Assembly: GCF_031020795.1 (NCBI RefSeq) | Contig: NZ_JAVHJP010000003.1 | Coordinates: 241,408 to 305,407 of the forward strand | Direction of reading: 5' to 3' | Source of the DNA: Hydrogenophaga pseudoflava | Lineage (GTDB): Bacteria > Pseudomonadota > Gammaproteobacteria > Burkholderiales > Burkholderiaceae_C | DNA length: 64,000 nt | Shown: positions 34,215 through 42,898 of the stretch, piece after piece | Position numbering within the stretch: the first letter of the stretch is position 1 | Layout: each line of letters opens with the position of its first letter | Notes under the pieces: generated by a model | What the model saw: the letters and a program-made list of their open reading frames with translations, nothing else | Databases searched by the model: none | What the model was told of the DNA's origin: nothing | Program-made: the position numbers and the translations under genes

Positions 34215-35933
34215 ATGAACGACAACAGCTACAAGCAAGCCGCCCACACCAACAACTACGAATTCACCCAGGGCAGCGGCTACCAACTGCCCGAGTACCC
34301 CTTCGTCCCCCCACCCGAACTCGGCGAAACACAAACAAGGCAACACCCCATCGTCATCGTCGGCGGCGGCATCACCGGCCTCACGCTTGCGTGCTCCCTG
34401 GCGAACCTGGGCGTCCCCGCCATCCTGCTCGACGAAGACAACACCGTCGGCGTCAAAGGCGCCTCCTCCCGCGGCATCTGCTACACACAGAAATCGCTCG
34501 AAATCTTCCAGCGCCTCGGCATCTACGACCGCATCGCCGCCAAAGGCATCCAGTGGAGCGTCGGCCGCACCTTCGCCGGCCACGACGAGGTCTACAGCTT
34601 CGACCTGCGGCAACAGGGTGCGTACAACCTCTCGCAGCAGCCGCCCTTCATCAACATCCAGCAGTTCTACATCGAGGGCTTTCTGGTCGAACGCATCGCC
34701 GAACTCGGCCACGTCGAGCTGCGCTGGCAGAACCGGCTGGTCGCCTTCGAACAGAACGGCGCCTTCGCCACGCTCACCATCGAAACACCCGCCGGCAGGT
34801 ACACCATCGAAGCCGATCATGTGATCGACGCCACCGGCTCGCACAGCCCGCTGCGCCAGTGGCTGAACGTGCCGTTCACCAGCAAGCGTGGCGACGACCG
34901 CTGGTGCATCGCCGACGTGCGCTTCACCAAGCGGCCGCCCACCGAGCGCCACACCTGGGTCGAGGCGCCGTTCAACGAGAACCGCGCGGTCTGGCAGCAC
35001 CTGATGGCCGACGACGTGTGGCGCATCGACTACCAGATGGCGCCCGACAGCGACCCGGCCCATGTGAGCCGCGAGGAGGTGGTGCGCGAACGCCTGGCGC
35101 GCCAGTTCGGACCCGACACCGAGGTCCAGATCGTCTGGGTCGGGCCCTACGCCTACCGCAGCGAGTGCGTGCACCGCATGCGCGAGGGCCGCGTGTTCTT
35201 CATGGGCGATTCGGCCAAGGTGGTCAGTCCGTTCGGCGCGCGCGGCGGCAACACCGGCGTGGCCGACGCCGACAACCTGGCCTGGAAGCTGGCCGCGGTG
35301 CACCGCGGCCGAGCCCACCCCGCCCTGCTGGAGAGCTATGGCGACGAGCGGCTGGAAGCGGCGCAGCAGAACGTGATGGTGACCAACCGCACGGCGCGCT
35401 TCCTGCGCCCGGCCGACGGCGTGGAGCGGCTGTTCCGCAGGGCGGCCATCGGCCTGGCTAAAACCCACCCGTTCGCCCGCACGCTGATGAACACCGGCCG
35501 CATGGCGGTCGCCAACCCCTACAGCCGCTCGCGCGCCTGCAGCTACACCGAGGGCGGTGCGGCCGGGCAGTCGGTGCAGAACGTCGCGCTGCGCTGGGCC
35601 AACGGATCGGCGGGTTGCGTCAACGAACTGCTGAACTGGACGGGCGGTGACCTGTTGCTGTTGGCCTTCGGGCCACTGGCCCGCGCCGACCTGCAGCGCC
35701 TGAAAACCCTGACCAGTGGCGCGCCGCTGCGCGCCGTGCAGGTGCCGGCCGGCCGCGAGCGCGCCCAGGCGGTCGAACACGTGCGCGACCCCGAAGGCCA
35801 CCTGCGCGCCGCCTGCCAGCTCGGCGGCCCCGGCTGGGCCCTGGTCCGGCCGGACGGCTACCTGGCGGCCACTGGCGAGCGCATCGACGGTCGCCTGGTC
35901 GCCGCCTTTGAGCGCTCGCTCGGCCTGCGTTGA
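34215..35933 (+). CDS. FAD-dependent aromatic-ring monooxygenase (MhpA/TfdB-like)
   Basis: A 572-residue class A flavoprotein monooxygenase. The N-terminal Rossmann fold carries IVIVGGGITGLTLACSLA (about residues 46-63) after a 45-residue leader; VIDATGSHSPLRQWL is the DG-like NAD(P)H/FAD motif; RVFFMGDSAKVVSPFGARGG with GNTGVADADNLAWKLAAVH near 330-360 is the second FAD motif. A thioredoxin-like C-terminal domain follows from about 490. The family hydroxylates phenols or hydroxyphenylpropionates. Placement between a VOC protein and a DUF2783 protein suggests a small aromatic-degradation unit; substrate unknown. Confidence 0.88.
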   Translation: MNDNSYKQAAHTNNYEFTQGSGYQLPEYPFVPPPELGETQTRQHPIVIVGGGITGLTLACSLANLGVPAILLDEDNTVGVKGASSRGICYTQKSLEIFQRLGIYDRIAAKGIQWSVGRTFAGHDEVYSFDLRQQGAYNLSQQPPFINIQQFYIEGFLVERIAELGHVELRWQNRLVAFEQNGAFATLTIETPAGRYTIEADHVIDATGSHSPLRQWLNVPFTSKRGDDRWCIADVRFTKRPPTERHTWVEAPFNENRAVWQHLMADDVWRIDYQMAPDSDPAHVSREEVVRERLARQFGPDTEVQIVWVGPYAYRSECVHRMREGRVFFMGDSAKVVSPFGARGGNTGVADADNLAWKLAAVHRGRAHPALLESYGDERLEAAQQNVMVTNRTARFLRPADGVERLFRRAAIGLAKTHPFARTLMNTGRMAVANPYSRSRACSYTEGGAAGQSVQNVALRWANGSAGCVNELLNWTGGDLLLLAFGPLARADLQRLKTLTSGAPLRAVQVPAGRERAQAVEHVRDPEGHLRAACQLGGPGWALVRPDGYLAATGERIDGRLVAAFERSLGLR

Positions 35934-35951
35934 AACCTTTTGGAGATCCGC

Positions 35952-36140
35952 ATGAACACCGCCCCGAATTTCCAGGACGCCGACGGCTTCTACGAGCGCC
36001 TGCTGGACGCCCACCAGGGCCTCTCGCGCGAGCAGTCCGAACTGCTCAACGCGCGCCTGATCCTGCTGCTGGCCAACCAGGTCGGCAACGCCCAGGTGCT
36101 GGCCGACTGCGTGGCCGCGGCCCGGGACACCCTCGAATAA
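35952..36140 (+). CDS. DUF2783 small protein
   Basis: A 62-residue DUF2783 protein of unknown function. It reads [19 protein letters not shown], then [15 protein letters not shown], the two amphipathic helices of the family. Members are regularly encoded directly after an FAD monooxygenase of this type, as here (18-base gap), so it may be a subunit or stabiliser. ATG at 35952 was chosen over one twelve bases upstream because of the GGAG at 35942-35945. Confidence 0.85.
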   Translation: MNTAPNFQDADGFYERLLDAHQGLSREQSELLNARLILLLANQVGNAQVLADCVAAARDTLE

Positions 36141-36168
36141 AATCGGGGACTTCCCGTATACCCACCCG

Positions 36169-36190
36169 ACGGCGCCCTGCGGGGCGCCGT
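36169..36190 (+). terminator. Perfect hairpin between DUF2783 and valS
   Basis: ACGGCGCCC and GGGCGCCGT form a perfect 9-bp stem around TGCG. Only a weak T content follows (TGCACTTTCTG), so it may end the catabolic transcript poorly or act as a 5' structure of the valS message, whose ATG is 24 bases further on. Confidence 0.45.
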
Positions 36191-36213
36191 TGCACTTTCT
36201 GCGCCCCACCCCC

Positions 36214-39114
36214 ATGTCCGACGCTCTTGACACCCTGCAGCAACCCGGTCTGAACAGCCTGTCCAAGTCTTTCGAGCCCGCCGCGCTTGAAGCCCACTGG
36301 GGCCCCGAGTGGGAAAAGCGCGGGTACGGCGTGGCTGGCTTCCGCGGCAGCTCGGCCCCCAGCGCCGACGCCGCCGCGCAGGGCAAGAACTTCGCCATCC
36401 AGCTGCCGCCGCCCAACGTCACGGGCACGCTGCACATGGGCCACGCGTTCAACCAGACCATCATGGACTCGCTCACGCGCTATCACCGCATGAGCGGCTT
36501 CAACACCGCGTGGATTCCGGGCACCGACCACGCTGGCATCGCCACCCAGATCGTGGTGGAGCGCCAGCTGCAGGAACAGAAGATCAGCCGCCACGACCTG
36601 GGCCGCAAGAACTTCGTCGCCAAGGTCTGGGAATGGAAGGAGCAGTCGGGCAACACCATCACCACGCAGATGCGCCGCATGGGTGATTCGGTGGACTGGA
36701 GCCGCGAGTACTTCACCATGGACGAGAAGCTCTCCACCGTGGTGACCGAGACCTTCGTCAAGCTCTACCAGCAGGGCCTGATCTACCGCGGCAAACGCCT
36801 GGTCAACTGGGACCCGGTGCTGATGTCGGCCGTGTCCGACCTGGAAGTGGAAAGCGAGGAGGAAGACGGTTCGCTCTGGCACATCGCCTACCCGCTGGTC
36901 AACGGCAGCGGCCACCTGACCGTGGCAACCACCCGACCCGAGACCCTGCTGGGCGACGTCGCCGTGATGGTCCACCCCGAAGACGATCGCTACAGCGCCC
37001 TGATCGGCCAGTACGTGAAGCTGCCGCTGTGCGACCGCGAGATCCCGGTGATCGCCGACGAGTACGTGGACCGCGAATTCGGCACCGGCGTGGTCAAGGT
37101 CACGCCGGCGCACGACGCCAACGACTACGCGGTCGGCCAGCGCCACCAGCTGCCCATCATCGGCGTGCTGCACCTCAACGCCACCATCAACGACAACGCG
37201 CCCGAGAAGTACCGCGGCCTGGACCGCTTTGTCGCGCGCAAGCAGGTCGTGGCCGACCTCGAAGCCGCCGGCCTGCTGGTCGAGGTCAAGAAGCACAAGC
37301 TGATGGTGCCGCGCTGCGCACGCACCGGCCAGGTGATCGAGCCGATGCTGACGGACCAGTGGTTCGTCAGCATGAGCGAGGTGGGCAAGGGCGACACCAC
37401 CGGCAAGAGCATCGCGCAAAAGGCCATCGACGCCGTGGCCTCGGGCCAGGTCAAGTTCGTGCCCGAGAACTGGGTCAACACCTACAACCAGTGGATGAAC
37501 AACATCCAGGACTGGTGCATCTCGCGCCAACTCTGGTGGGGCCATCAGATCCCGGCCTGGTACGACGAGCAGGGTCAGGTCTACGTGGCGCGCAACGAGG
37601 CCGAGGCACAGGCCCAGGCCGGCGCCGGCAAGGTGCTCAAGCGCGATGAAGACGTGCTCGACACCTGGTACTCGTCGGCCCTCGTGCCGTTCAGCACCAT
37701 GGGCTGGCCGAACCAGACCGACGCCGCCACCGACGACTACAGCCTCTACCTGCCCAGCAGCGTGCTGGTCACGGGCTACGACATCATCTTCTTCTGGGTC
37801 GCCCGGATGATCATGATGACCACGCACTTCACCGGCCGCGTGCCCTTCAAGGACGTCTACATCCACGGCCTGGTGCGCGACGCGCAGGGCCAGAAGATGA
37901 GCAAGTCCGAGGGCAATGTGCTCGACCCGGTGGACCTGATCGACGGCATCGCGCTGGAGCCCCTGCTGGTCAAGCGCACCACCGGCCTGCGCAAGCCCGA
38001 GACCGCGCCCAAGGTGCGCAAGCAGACCGAAAAGGAATTCCCCGAGGGCATCCCGGCCTACGGCGCCGACGCGCTGCGCTTCACCTTCGCGGCGCTGGCC
38101 TCGCTGGGCCGCAGCATCAACTTCGACAGCAAGCGCTGCGAGGGCTACCGCAACTTCTGCAACAAGCTCTGGAACGCCACCCGCTTCACGTTGATGAACT
38201 GCGAGGGCCAGGACTGCGGCCTGATGGAGCACACCAAGGCCGACTGCGCGGTGGGCGGCCAGGCCCACGGCTACCTGACGTTCAGCCAGGCCGACCGCTG
38301 GATCGTCTCGCGCCTGCAGCGCGTCGAGGCCGACGTGGCGCAGGGCTTTGCCGAATACCGGCTGGACAACGTGGCCAACGCAATCTACGACTTCGTCTGG
38401 AACGAGTTCTGCGATTGGTATCTGGAAATCGCCAAAGTGCAGATCAACACCGGCCACGAGGCGCAGCAGCGCGCCACGCGACGGACGCTGATCCGCACGC
38501 TGGAGACCATCCTGCGCCTGGCCCACCCGATCATTCCGTTCATCACCGAAGAACTGTGGCAGAAAGTCGCGCCGGTGGCCGGCCGCGCCGGCGCGTCGGT
38601 GAGCATCGCCGCCTACCCGGTCAGCCAGCCGGAGCGCATCGACGAAGCCGCCGAAGCCCAGGTCGCCAGGCTCAAGGGGCTGGTGGACGCCTGCCGCACG
38701 CTGCGTGGGGAGCTCAACGTGTCGCCCGCCACGCGCCTGCCGCTGTATGTGGTCGGGGATGCCGACTTCATGCGCGCCAACGCCGCCGTCCTGCAGGGCC
38801 TGGCCAAGCTGGCGGAAGTGAAGGTGTTCGACGACGAGGCCAGCTGGGCCGCCGCCGCGCAGGCCGCGCCGGTCGCGGTGGTCGGCGAAGCCCGCCTGTG
38901 CCTGTTCATGGAGATCGACGTCGCCGCCGAGAAGGCGCGCCTGACCAAGGAAGCCGCGCGGCTGGAGGCTGAGATCACCAAGGCCCACGGCAAGCTCTCG
39001 AACGAGGCCTTTGTGGCCAAGGCGCCGCCTGCCGTGATCGAGCAGGAGAAGAAACGCGTGGCCGATTTCGGCGCCACGCTGGCCAAGGTGCGCGAGCAGC
39101 TGGCGCGGCTCTGA
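36214..39114 (+). CDS. valS: Valyl-tRNA synthetase
   Basis: A 966-residue class I aminoacyl-tRNA synthetase charging tRNA-Val. The HIGH motif is [15 protein letters not shown] near residues 65-80, the editing domain includes [17 protein letters not shown] and [16 protein letters not shown], and the KMSKS loop is [14 protein letters not shown] near 560. The C-terminal coiled coil ([20 protein letters not shown]) binds tRNA. A short insertion ([12 protein letters not shown]) precedes [15 protein letters not shown] at 36214 gives MSDALD; the reading frame starts slightly upstream without support. Confidence 0.97.
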   Translation: MSDALDTLQQPGLNSLSKSFEPAALEAHWGPEWEKRGYGVAGFRGSSAPSADAAAQGKNFAIQLPPPNVTGTLHMGHAFNQTIMDSLTRYHRMSGFNTAWIPGTDHAGIATQIVVERQLQEQKISRHDLGRKNFVAKVWEWKEQSGNTITTQMRRMGDSVDWSREYFTMDEKLSTVVTETFVKLYQQGLIYRGKRLVNWDPVLMSAVSDLEVESEEEDGSLWHIAYPLVNGSGHLTVATTRPETLLGDVAVMVHPEDDRYSALIGQYVKLPLCDREIPVIADEYVDREFGTGVVKVTPAHDANDYAVGQRHQLPIIGVLHLNATINDNAPEKYRGLDRFVARKQVVADLEAAGLLVEVKKHKLMVPRCARTGQVIEPMLTDQWFVSMSEVGKGDTTGKSIAQKAIDAVASGQVKFVPENWVNTYNQWMNNIQDWCISRQLWWGHQIPAWYDEQGQVYVARNEAEAQAQAGAGKVLKRDEDVLDTWYSSALVPFSTMGWPNQTDAATDDYSLYLPSSVLVTGYDIIFFWVARMIMMTTHFTGRVPFKDVYIHGLVRDAQGQKMSKSEGNVLDPVDLIDGIALEPLLVKRTTGLRKPETAPKVRKQTEKEFPEGIPAYGADALRFTFAALASLGRSINFDSKRCEGYRNFCNKLWNATRFTLMNCEGQDCGLMEHTKADCAVGGQAHGYLTFSQADRWIVSRLQRVEADVAQGFAEYRLDNVANAIYDFVWNEFCDWYLEIAKVQINTGHEAQQRATRRTLIRTLETILRLAHPIIPFITEELWQKVAPVAGRAGASVSIAAYPVSQPERIDEAAEAQVARLKGLVDACRTLRGELNVSPATRLPLYVVGDADFMRANAAVLQGLAKLAEVKVFDDEASWAAAAQAAPVAVVGEARLCLFMEIDVAAEKARLTKEAARLEAEITKAHGKLSNEAFVAKAPPAVIEQEKKRVADFGATLAKVREQLARL

Positions 39115-39133
39115 CCACGCCCGCGGCCGGGGG

Positions 39134-40180
39134 TCAGCCCGGTCGCTCCTCGCCCCGGGAGATGTCGCCCCACTGGGACCCCGAATCGACCGGGGGCCAC
39201 TCCGGGTCCTGCGAGCTGTCGAGGCTGTCGAGCACGGAGAAGTCGCTGGCCTGACCCCGCATCACCGCGGGCGCCAGGGTTTCGTGGATGCGGTGCGCCA
39301 CGTACCAGCTGGCCCGGAGCTTGGCCTCGCGGGTGTGCGATCCCAGCCGGGGCGTGAGGTGCAGGTTGGGAATGTTGTGCAGTGGGGTGCCGGGCCCGGC
39401 GAACTGGGGGTGCGCCCCGTCGAGCAGGCAGGCGTCGATGCGGCCGTCTGTCAATGCCAGCGCCAGCGCCTCCGGTTCGAACAGCGCGCTGCGGCTCAGC
39501 CCAACCCACAGCTGGCCGGGCTTGCAGTGGTTGAGCAGGCGCTCGTTGATCCAGCCCTTGAAACGGGTGGCATAGACCATCTGCAGCGACACGGCGTCGC
39601 TTCGCGCCAGCAGCTCGTTGACCGGGATGTACTCGATACCCAGCTTCTTCCAGATCGGCGCGGCCTGGTGCACCGCAGGGTCGTAGCCGAGCAGGCGCAC
39701 CCCGAGTCCCTTGAGCATTGGCGCCAGGGTGTGGGCCACCGGGGCCAGACCGAGCAGACCCACGGTGCTGCCGTAGAGCTCCCTGCCCATGCGCACCTGC
39801 GCCAGCTTGCGTCCCAGCAGGGCGCTGACCATGCCGCGCCGGTAGAGCATCAGCAGGCCATAGAGCAGGTATTCTGCGTTCGAGCGCACCGTGGCGCTGC
39901 GCGCCTGGATCACCCGGATGTTGCGCTGCGCGCAGGCCTCCAGGTCGGTGTTGTCGCTGGAGATCTGCATGCGTGCCACCACCTTCATCAGGGGGGCGAA
40001 GTCGAGAAACTCGCGCGAGACCACCACATGCGAGGGCAACACGAGTGCCTTGGTCTTGTAGACCTGCTTGCGCAGCGCCATGGGGTCGTCGGCCAGCTCC
40101 GGGGCCAGCGTCACGGCGTGGCGCTCCTGCAGCCAGGACAGGGCTTCAGGAACAAGGGGATCGAGGAGCAGGACTTCCAT
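39134..40180 (-). CDS. Degenerate D-2-hydroxyacid dehydrogenase-like protein
   Basis: A 348-residue protein with the overall 2-hydroxyacid dehydrogenase plan but altered key sites. The dinucleotide loop expected as GxGxxG reads GLLGLAPVAHTLA; the arginine segment reads VGLSRSALFEPEALA in place of the usual NTARGGLVDEEAL; the conserved Glu region is LDGAHPQF; and the catalytic His expected in TPHxxG is Arg (TPRLGSHT). Overall helices, ATVRSNAEYLLYGLLMLYRR and HNIPNLHLTP, still fit the family. It may be a pseudoenzyme or have a new ligand. A TusA gene lies 49 bases upstream on the same strand. Confidence 0.82.
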   Translation of the reverse strand: MEVLLLDPLVPEALSWLQERHAVTLAPELADDPMALRKQVYKTKALVLPSHVVVSREFLDFAPLMKVVARMQISSDNTDLEACAQRNIRVIQARSATVRSNAEYLLYGLLMLYRRGMVSALLGRKLAQVRMGRELYGSTVGLLGLAPVAHTLAPMLKGLGVRLLGYDPAVHQAAPIWKKLGIEYIPVNELLARSDAVSLQMVYATRFKGWINERLLNHCKPGQLWVGLSRSALFEPEALALALTDGRIDACLLDGAHPQFAGPGTPLHNIPNLHLTPRLGSHTREAKLRASWYVAHRIHETLAPAVMRGQASDFSVLDSLDSSQDPEWPPVDSGSQWGDISRGEERPG

Positions 40181-40229
40181 GGTCGTCGGGCCGGGGATTG
40201 CGGCATGCCGCAACCATGGTGGACCCAGG

Positions 40230-40457
40230 TCAGCGGCGTTTGAGCACCGTGATGAACTCGGCCCCCTCCGTCTGCTGCTCCACCAGCTCGTTGCCCGTCT
40301 GCTTGGCAAAGGCCTGGAAGTCACGGACCGACCCGGCGTCGGTGGCGATCACCTTGAGCGTCTGGCCACTGGTCATGTCCGCCAAGGCTTTCTTGGCCTT
40401 CAGGATGGGAAGCGGACAGTTCAGACCGCGGGCGTCGAGTTCTTTGGTGGCGTTCAT
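40230..40457 (-). CDS. TusA-family sulfur carrier
   Basis: A 75-residue TusA/SirA-type protein with the CPLP motif (residues 14-17 in LDARGLNCPLPILKAKKAL) whose cysteine carries persulfide sulfur. The rest (ATDAGSVRDFQAFAKQTGNE) matches the two-helix fold. It could deliver sulfur to tRNA thiolation, molybdenum cofactor or cysteine metabolism; cysM is 0.6 kb away on the same strand but separated by a NUDIX gene. The start is preceded by a GGACCCC segment rather than a strong ribosome site. Confidence 0.92.
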   Translation of the reverse strand: MNATKELDARGLNCPLPILKAKKALADMTSGQTLKVIATDAGSVRDFQAFAKQTGNELVEQQTEGAEFITVLKRR

Positions 40458-40537
40458 GAAGGGGTCCTCGGGAGCGGAAATTTTAAACAGGAAGGGTGAC
40501 GAAAATCAAAAAATGTATCAATTTGTACAATAAAAAG

Positions 40538-41065
40538 TCACGCCGCCGGAGCCTCCATGAACTGCGGCTCGACGCCGATCGAACGCAGCCAGTCGGCCAG
40601 GGCGAAGCCCGTGCCGGCCGGCCAGCAGCGGACCTGTTCCGGCGCGAGCAGCTTGTACTCGGCCAGCTCCGGGGACAGCACGATCTGCCCCTCGGCGCGC
40701 GCGTGGTAGGTGATGAGCACCTGGTTCATGCGCTGGAAATCGTGCACGCCGATCAGCTTCAGGGCCGTCACGGTCAACCCCGTTTCTTCGGCGATCTCTC
40801 GGCGTATGCCCTGCTCCGGCGTCTCGCCCGCCTCCATGAAGCCGGTGATCAGCGCAAACATGCGGTTCTGCCAGGCGGCGTTGCGGGCCAGCAGCACCTT
40901 GTCGCCCACCTGCACGATGGCGGCCAGCACAGGCGTCGGGTTGTTCCAGTGCGTGAAGTCACAGGCCGTGCAGCGCAGGCGCTGCTTGAGCCCGCCGTCC
41001 TCCTGCGCCGCGGTCAGCGCCAGCGGCGCGGCACAACAGGGGCAGAACCGGTACTCGGCGGTCAT
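40538..41065 (-). CDS. NUDIX hydrolase with N-terminal zinc ribbon
   Basis: A 175-residue hydrolase. An N-terminal zinc ribbon (CPCCAAPL at about residues 8-15 and CTACDFTHWNNPTP near 33) is followed by a NUDIX domain whose box reads GFMEAGETPEQGIRREIAEE. This arrangement resembles a shortened NudC, but the NAD-specific SQPWPFPxS motif is absent (the position reads LITYHARAEGQIV), so substrate is open. It starts 14 bases after the cysM stop and is probably co-transcribed with it. Confidence 0.88.
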   Translation of the reverse strand: MTAEYRFCPCCAAPLALTAAQEDGGLKQRLRCTACDFTHWNNPTPVLAAIVQVGDKVLLARNAAWQNRMFALITGFMEAGETPEQGIRREIAEETGLTVTALKLIGVHDFQRMNQVLITYHARAEGQIVLSPELAEYKLLAPEQVRCWPAGTGFALADWLRSIGVEPQFMEAPAA

Positions 41066-41079
41066 GTCGGGCCAGGGCC

Positions 41080-41982
41080 TCAGGCCGGAAAGACGCCAGT
41101 CGACAGGTAGCGGTCGCCGCGGTCGCAGACGACGAAGGCGATGGTGGCGTTCTCGACCTGCGCCGCGATCTGCTGCGCCACCCAGCAGGCACCTGCGGCC
41201 GAAATGCCGGCAAAGATGCCCTCCTCGCGCGCCAGGCGCCGGCACATCTCTTCGGCGTCCGACTGCCCCACCAGGACCAGCTCGTCCACCCCCGACGGGT
41301 CGTAGATCTTGGGCAGGTATTCCTGCGGCCACTTGCGGATGCCCGGAATGCGCGAGCCTTCGCTGGGCTGTGCCCCGATGATGCGGACGGCCGGGTTCTT
41401 TTCCTTCAGGAAGCGCGAGACGCCGGTGATGGTGCCGGTGGTGCCCATGGCGCTGACGAAGTGCGTGATGCGGCCGCCGGTCTGCTCCCACAGTTCGGGG
41501 CCGGTGGTCTCGTAGTGGATGCGCGGGTTGTCGGCGTTGGCGAACTGATCGAGCACGCGGCCCTTGCCCTCCTTCTCCATCTTGTCGGCCAGGTCGCGTG
41601 CGTATTCCATGCCGCCGCTCTTGGGCGTGAGGATGAGTTCGGCACCGAAGGCCTTCATGGTCTGCGCGCGCTCGATGGACAGGTCCTCCGGCATGATCAG
41701 CACCATGCGGTAACCCTTGATGGCCGCGGCCATGGCCAGCGCAATGCCGGTGTTGCCCGAGGTCGCCTCGATCAGGGTGTCACCGGGCCGGATGTCGCCG
41801 CGCTCCTCCGCGCGCTTGATCATCGACAGCGCGGGCCGGTCCTTCACCGAGCCGGCCGGGTTGTTGCCTTCGAGCTTGCCCAAGATCACGTTGCCCCGTG
41901 CGCGGAGCATCTCCGAGCCGATGCGCTGCAGCGCGACCAGCGGCGTGCGGCCGATGGCGTCTTCAATGGTCGGGTAGTTCAT
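41080..41982 (-). CDS. cysM: Cysteine synthase B
   Basis: A 300-residue PLP enzyme making cysteine from O-acetylserine and sulfide or thiosulfate. The PLP lysine lies in NNPAGSVKDRPALSMI (about residues 36-51); the ATSGNTGIALAMAAAIKGY loop and the glycine-rich GTTGTITGVSRFLKE bind the cofactor phosphate. The HYETTGPELWEQT segment and the shorter C-terminus favour CysM over CysK. ATG at 41982 begins MNYPTIEDAIGRTPL; the frame continues upstream into the tRNA gene. It is divergent from tRNA-Leu. Confidence 0.95.
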   Translation of the reverse strand: MNYPTIEDAIGRTPLVALQRIGSEMLRARGNVILGKLEGNNPAGSVKDRPALSMIKRAEERGDIRPGDTLIEATSGNTGIALAMAAAIKGYRMVLIMPEDLSIERAQTMKAFGAELILTPKSGGMEYARDLADKMEKEGKGRVLDQFANADNPRIHYETTGPELWEQTGGRITHFVSAMGTTGTITGVSRFLKEKNPAVRIIGAQPSEGSRIPGIRKWPQEYLPKIYDPSGVDELVLVGQSDAEEMCRRLAREEGIFAGISAAGACWVAQQIAAQVENATIAFVVCDRGDRYLSTGVFPA

Positions 41983-42023
41983 GCACCCCACTGTGCCATA
42001 ATTTCGGGCTCTCCATGACACCC

Positions 42024-42110
42024 GCCCGGGTGGCGAAATCGGTAGACGCAGGGGATTCAAAATCCCCCGCCAGAGATGGTGTGTCGGTTCGAGTCCGACC
42101 CCGGGCACCA
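42024..42110 (+). tRNA. tRNA-Leu (anticodon CAA)
   Basis: An 87-base tRNA with encoded CCA. The acceptor stem is GCCCGGG/CCCGGGC, the D-arm TGGCGAAATCGGTAGACGCA has the pattern of leucine tRNAs, the anticodon stem GGGGA/TCCCC holds the loop TTCAAAA with anticodon CAA, a long variable arm follows, and the T-arm has GGTTCGAGTCC. It reads UUG. It is flanked by core genes, without duplicated ends that would mark an integrated element. Confidence 0.97.
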
Positions 42111-42114
42111 GCTT

Positions 42115-42834
42115 TCAGGGCCGCGCAGCACTGGTTGCGCGGCCCTTTGTTTTGGTGTCGTCCGTGGGACTGTCGGCCCTGGCCAGCTCGTCCTCCAGCA
42201 TCTGCCGGTACACCCGTGGCAACTCGCGGGACATGCTGTTGTTCTCGATGCCATAGCCCAGGCTGGTCCAGGTACCCGATAGCCGGCGCAGCACGGGCTG
42301 AATGCGGCCCTGTCGCAGCTGGGCCGAGAGGTTGCCCCAGCGCCCTTCCTGCAGCCAGGCATGCACGACGACATCCTGGTACACGGGTGCAAAGCTCAGG
42401 CCGGTGGCGTCCAGCGCATCCTCGGTGCGTTCCGGGTGGTGGCGCGCGGCCAACTCCAGCCAGGTGCTGTAGAGCAACTGGTAGCGGCCCGCCGCGGTGG
42501 AGCAGTTGCCCCGGTTCGGACCCTGGCCGATCGATTCGCAGCGGTTGGGATGCCGCTCCAGGGAACCCACGTAATCGCCGCCGTACAGCACGTTGTAGGG
42601 ACGCATGACATTGGACTCGCTGGCCGAGATGGTGCGCATCAGCGCCCGCAGGTAGGGGTCGCCCTCGGCCATCACCAGCGGCTGGGTGCCCGGCATCAGC
42701 AGCCACGGTCGCCACAGCCAGAGCATCAGCAGCATGAACGCCACGGCCAGCGCGGTCAGCCCCAGACGCGCGCGCCAGGGCGAACCCCAGAAGTCGCGCT
42801 GGTGCGAAGGCCGTTGGTTCAGGTCGTGCGACAT
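42115..42834 (-). CDS. Membrane-anchored GH104/lambda-endolysin-like muramidase
   Basis: A 239-residue protein: short cytoplasmic head, one transmembrane helix (about residues 24-45, LGLTALAVAFMLLMLWLW), then an extracytoplasmic domain that resembles phage lambda endolysin R. Key points are MRTISASESN with the catalytic Glu, YNVLYGGDYVGSLERHPNR, CSTAAGRYQLLYSTWLELAA and GTWTSLGYGIENNSM. The lambda enzyme is a lytic transglycosylase of peptidoglycan. Here it is a stand-alone host gene with no phage neighbours. Its last codons overlap the tRNA-Leu terminator on the other strand. ATG at 42834 is preferred to one 66 bases upstream. Confidence 0.82.
   Translation of the reverse strand: MSHDLNQRPSHQRDFWGSPWRARLGLTALAVAFMLLMLWLWRPWLLMPGTQPLVMAEGDPYLRALMRTISASESNVMRPYNVLYGGDYVGSLERHPNRCESIGQGPNRGNCSTAAGRYQLLYSTWLELAARHHPERTEDALDATGLSFAPVYQDVVVHAWLQEGRWGNLSAQLRQGRIQPVLRRLSGTWTSLGYGIENNSMSRELPRVYRQMLEDELARADSPTDDTKTKGRATSAARP
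42117..42153 (+). terminator. Intrinsic terminator of tRNA-Leu
   Basis: AGGGCCGCGCA and TGCGCGGCCCT form a perfect 11-bp stem around eight bases, followed by TTTGTTTT. It begins seven bases after the tRNA CCA end. The same DNA encodes the C-terminal residues of the muramidase on the minus strand. Confidence 0.85.
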
Positions 42835-42898
42835 GGGAAGCGTGGGTGTCAGGGTGGCGCTGAGACAATGGGCATTGTCCAACACCCACACAACACCC

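Noticed and set aside
33990..36476. 828-codon minus-strand open frame across the FAD monooxygenase
   Set aside because: Antisense to a clear flavoprotein and passing through the repeats; no recognisable motif.
36046..38988. 980-codon minus-strand open frame
   Set aside because: Entirely antisense to valS, which is unambiguous. The composition is that of a frame shadow.
40511..40530. TGTATCAATTTGTACA as an FNR or other operator near the NUDIX gene
   Set aside because: It does not fit TTGAT-N4-ATCAA and lies downstream of the NUDIX stop; only an AT-rich intergenic tract is supported.
42024..42110. tRNA-Leu as an integration site
   Set aside because: No duplicated tRNA 3' end, integrase or accessory island was seen on either side.
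42115..42834. Endolysin-like gene as a sign of a prophage
   Set aside because: No capsid, tail, integrase or holin genes nearby, and both neighbours are chromosomal genes.
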